Below are positions 5,163 through 5,801 of a DNA stretch of 5,801 bases, piece by piece. This DNA is from Flavobacteriaceae bacterium. GTDB taxonomy: Bacteria > Bacteroidota > Bacteroidia > Flavobacteriales > Flavobacteriaceae. Positions within the stretch are counted from its first letter, which is position 1. The number at the start of each line of letters is the position of its first letter. A model generated the notes under the pieces. That model was given only the letters and a program-made list of their open reading frames with translations, did not search any database and had not been told where the DNA came from. The position numbers and the translations under genes were made by a program. The stretch covers positions 1-5,801 of the forward strand of contig JABDQK010000221.1 in assembly GCA_013042255.1 (NCBI GenBank), read 5' to 3'.

Positions 5163-5801
5163 TGGAAGCATTCTTTGAATACATGTTGAAATCTTCGGGA
5201 ATTTTGCTCATTTTCTATATTACTTATCTCTTGTTGCTACAAAAGGAAACGCTTTTTAAGGAGAACAGAAGATTTCTGCTTTTTGGCTTGATATGTGCCG
5301 CTATTTGCCCCCTGATCAGTATTCCGGTTTATGTAGAAATGACTCCGATAAGCATTGCATCGACAAGTTCGGGAATTGTGGGGGAAAGTACCCCAATTTC
5401 AGAATCCAGGATCGATCCATGGATGCTAGGCTTTCTCCTTTATCTCGCCGGATTGATTTTCTGGTTATCCAAATTCGGACTTCAGTTATGGTCACTTCGC
5501 ACAACCCTGCGCAAAGCTGTAACAATGAAGAAAGATAAGAACATACGGTTTATGGAAACCGATGAGCCAATAGCACCTTTTTCCTTCTTTAATTATATCG
5601 TATATAATCCGAAGCTGTATGATGGTTCAGAACTCAAATCAATTCTGGCGCATGAAAAAGCCCATTGTGAGCAAAAACACTCCTTCGATATTCTGATCAG
5701 TCAGGTTTTCACCATCCTTTTATGGATAAATCCATTCAGTTTTATGTATCACAACAAGATCCGTCAGAATCTCGAATTCCTTGCTGATGCCTCTGCCATG
5801 A
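5162..5801 (+). CDS. M56-family (BlaR1/MecR1-type) membrane metallopeptidase, N-terminal part; runs off the right edge
   Basis: An open frame of 213 complete codons starts at the ATG overlapping the blaI stop codon (TGATG) and stays open to the end of the window. Hydrophobic segments lie at about residues 12-27, 38-57, 87-104 and 176-192, consistent with a polytopic membrane protein. The zinc-metallopeptidase motif HEKAH (164-168, the HExxH form) is followed by EFLAD (205-209), whose Glu205 is the expected third ligand in a downstream ExxxD signature. This is the layout of BlaR1/MecR1 up to the peptidase domain. In Gram-positive BlaR1 an extracellular penicillin-binding domain follows; many Bacteroidota M56 proteins instead carry other C-terminal regions, including TonB-like ones. 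The window ends before that part, so the sensor type is unknown. The protein is inferred to relieve repression by the adjacent BlaI-like protein. Confidence 0.92.
   Translation, partial: MEAFFEYMLKSSGILLIFYITYLLLLQKETLFKENRRFLLFGLICAAICPLISIPVYVEMTPISIASTSSGIVGESTPISESRIDPWMLGFLLYLAGLIFWLSKFGLQLWSLRTTLRKAVTMKKDKNIRFMETDEPIAPFSFFNYIVYNPKLYDGSELKSILAHEKAHCEQKHSFDILISQVFTILLWINPFSFMYHNKIRQNLEFLADASAM

Noticed and set aside
5293..5538. 81-codon plus-strand open frame within the M56 gene
   Set aside because: It is out of frame with the M56 reading, which continues through with membrane segments and the HEKAH motif.

Overview
This window looks like a chromosomal segment of a Flavobacteriia-type member of the Bacteroidota. 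Several things point that way. A type III and a type II (eukaryote-like) glutamine synthetase sit head to head. Start codons follow A-rich leaders without Shine-Dalgarno sequences. Two promoter candidates carry the Bacteroidota -7 element TAnnTTTG. A BlaI / M56-peptidase pair has the form common in that phylum. No mobile element, CRISPR array, tRNA or rRNA was seen. Both ends of the window cut through genes.

Region 1 (1-2170) is nitrogen assimilation. A partial GSIII gene (glnN, minus strand, about 293 N-terminal residues) and a complete GSII gene (plus strand, 340 aa) diverge from a 204-bp AT-rich intergenic region. That region contains five short G/C-tract boxes (ACCCCYAT or its complement), two of which form a compact palindrome, and a separate 10-bp perfect palindrome next to a candidate GSII promoter. 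The likely reading is joint control of two different enzymes that make glutamine from glutamate and ammonia. The GSII gene ends at a strong hairpin that can serve both strands.

Region 2 (2189-3175, minus) is one complete membrane gene, a CaCA-superfamily Na+/Ca2+ exchanger-like antiporter, convergent with GSII and divergent from the next operon.

Region 3 (3250-5801, plus) looks like one operon: a lipoprotein serine hydrolase of the beta-lactamase/PBP4-like fold with C-terminal TPRs, then a BlaI/MecI-type repressor, then an M56 (BlaR1/MecR1-type) membrane metallopeptidase cut by the window end. The upstream region holds a good Bacteroidota promoter (TTG-N20-TAGGTTTG). Two tandem dyads of the form AACTA-N6-TAGT(T/A), exactly 20 bp apart, overlap its core. 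The inferred circuit is that BlaI represses its own operon, M56 relieves the repression on a cell-envelope signal, and the lipoprotein hydrolase is the regulated output. The hydrolase has the SxxK and YxN motifs but no recognisable HxG/KTG third motif, so a true beta-lactamase activity is not established. The BlaI circuit with its operators is the most interesting part of the window.
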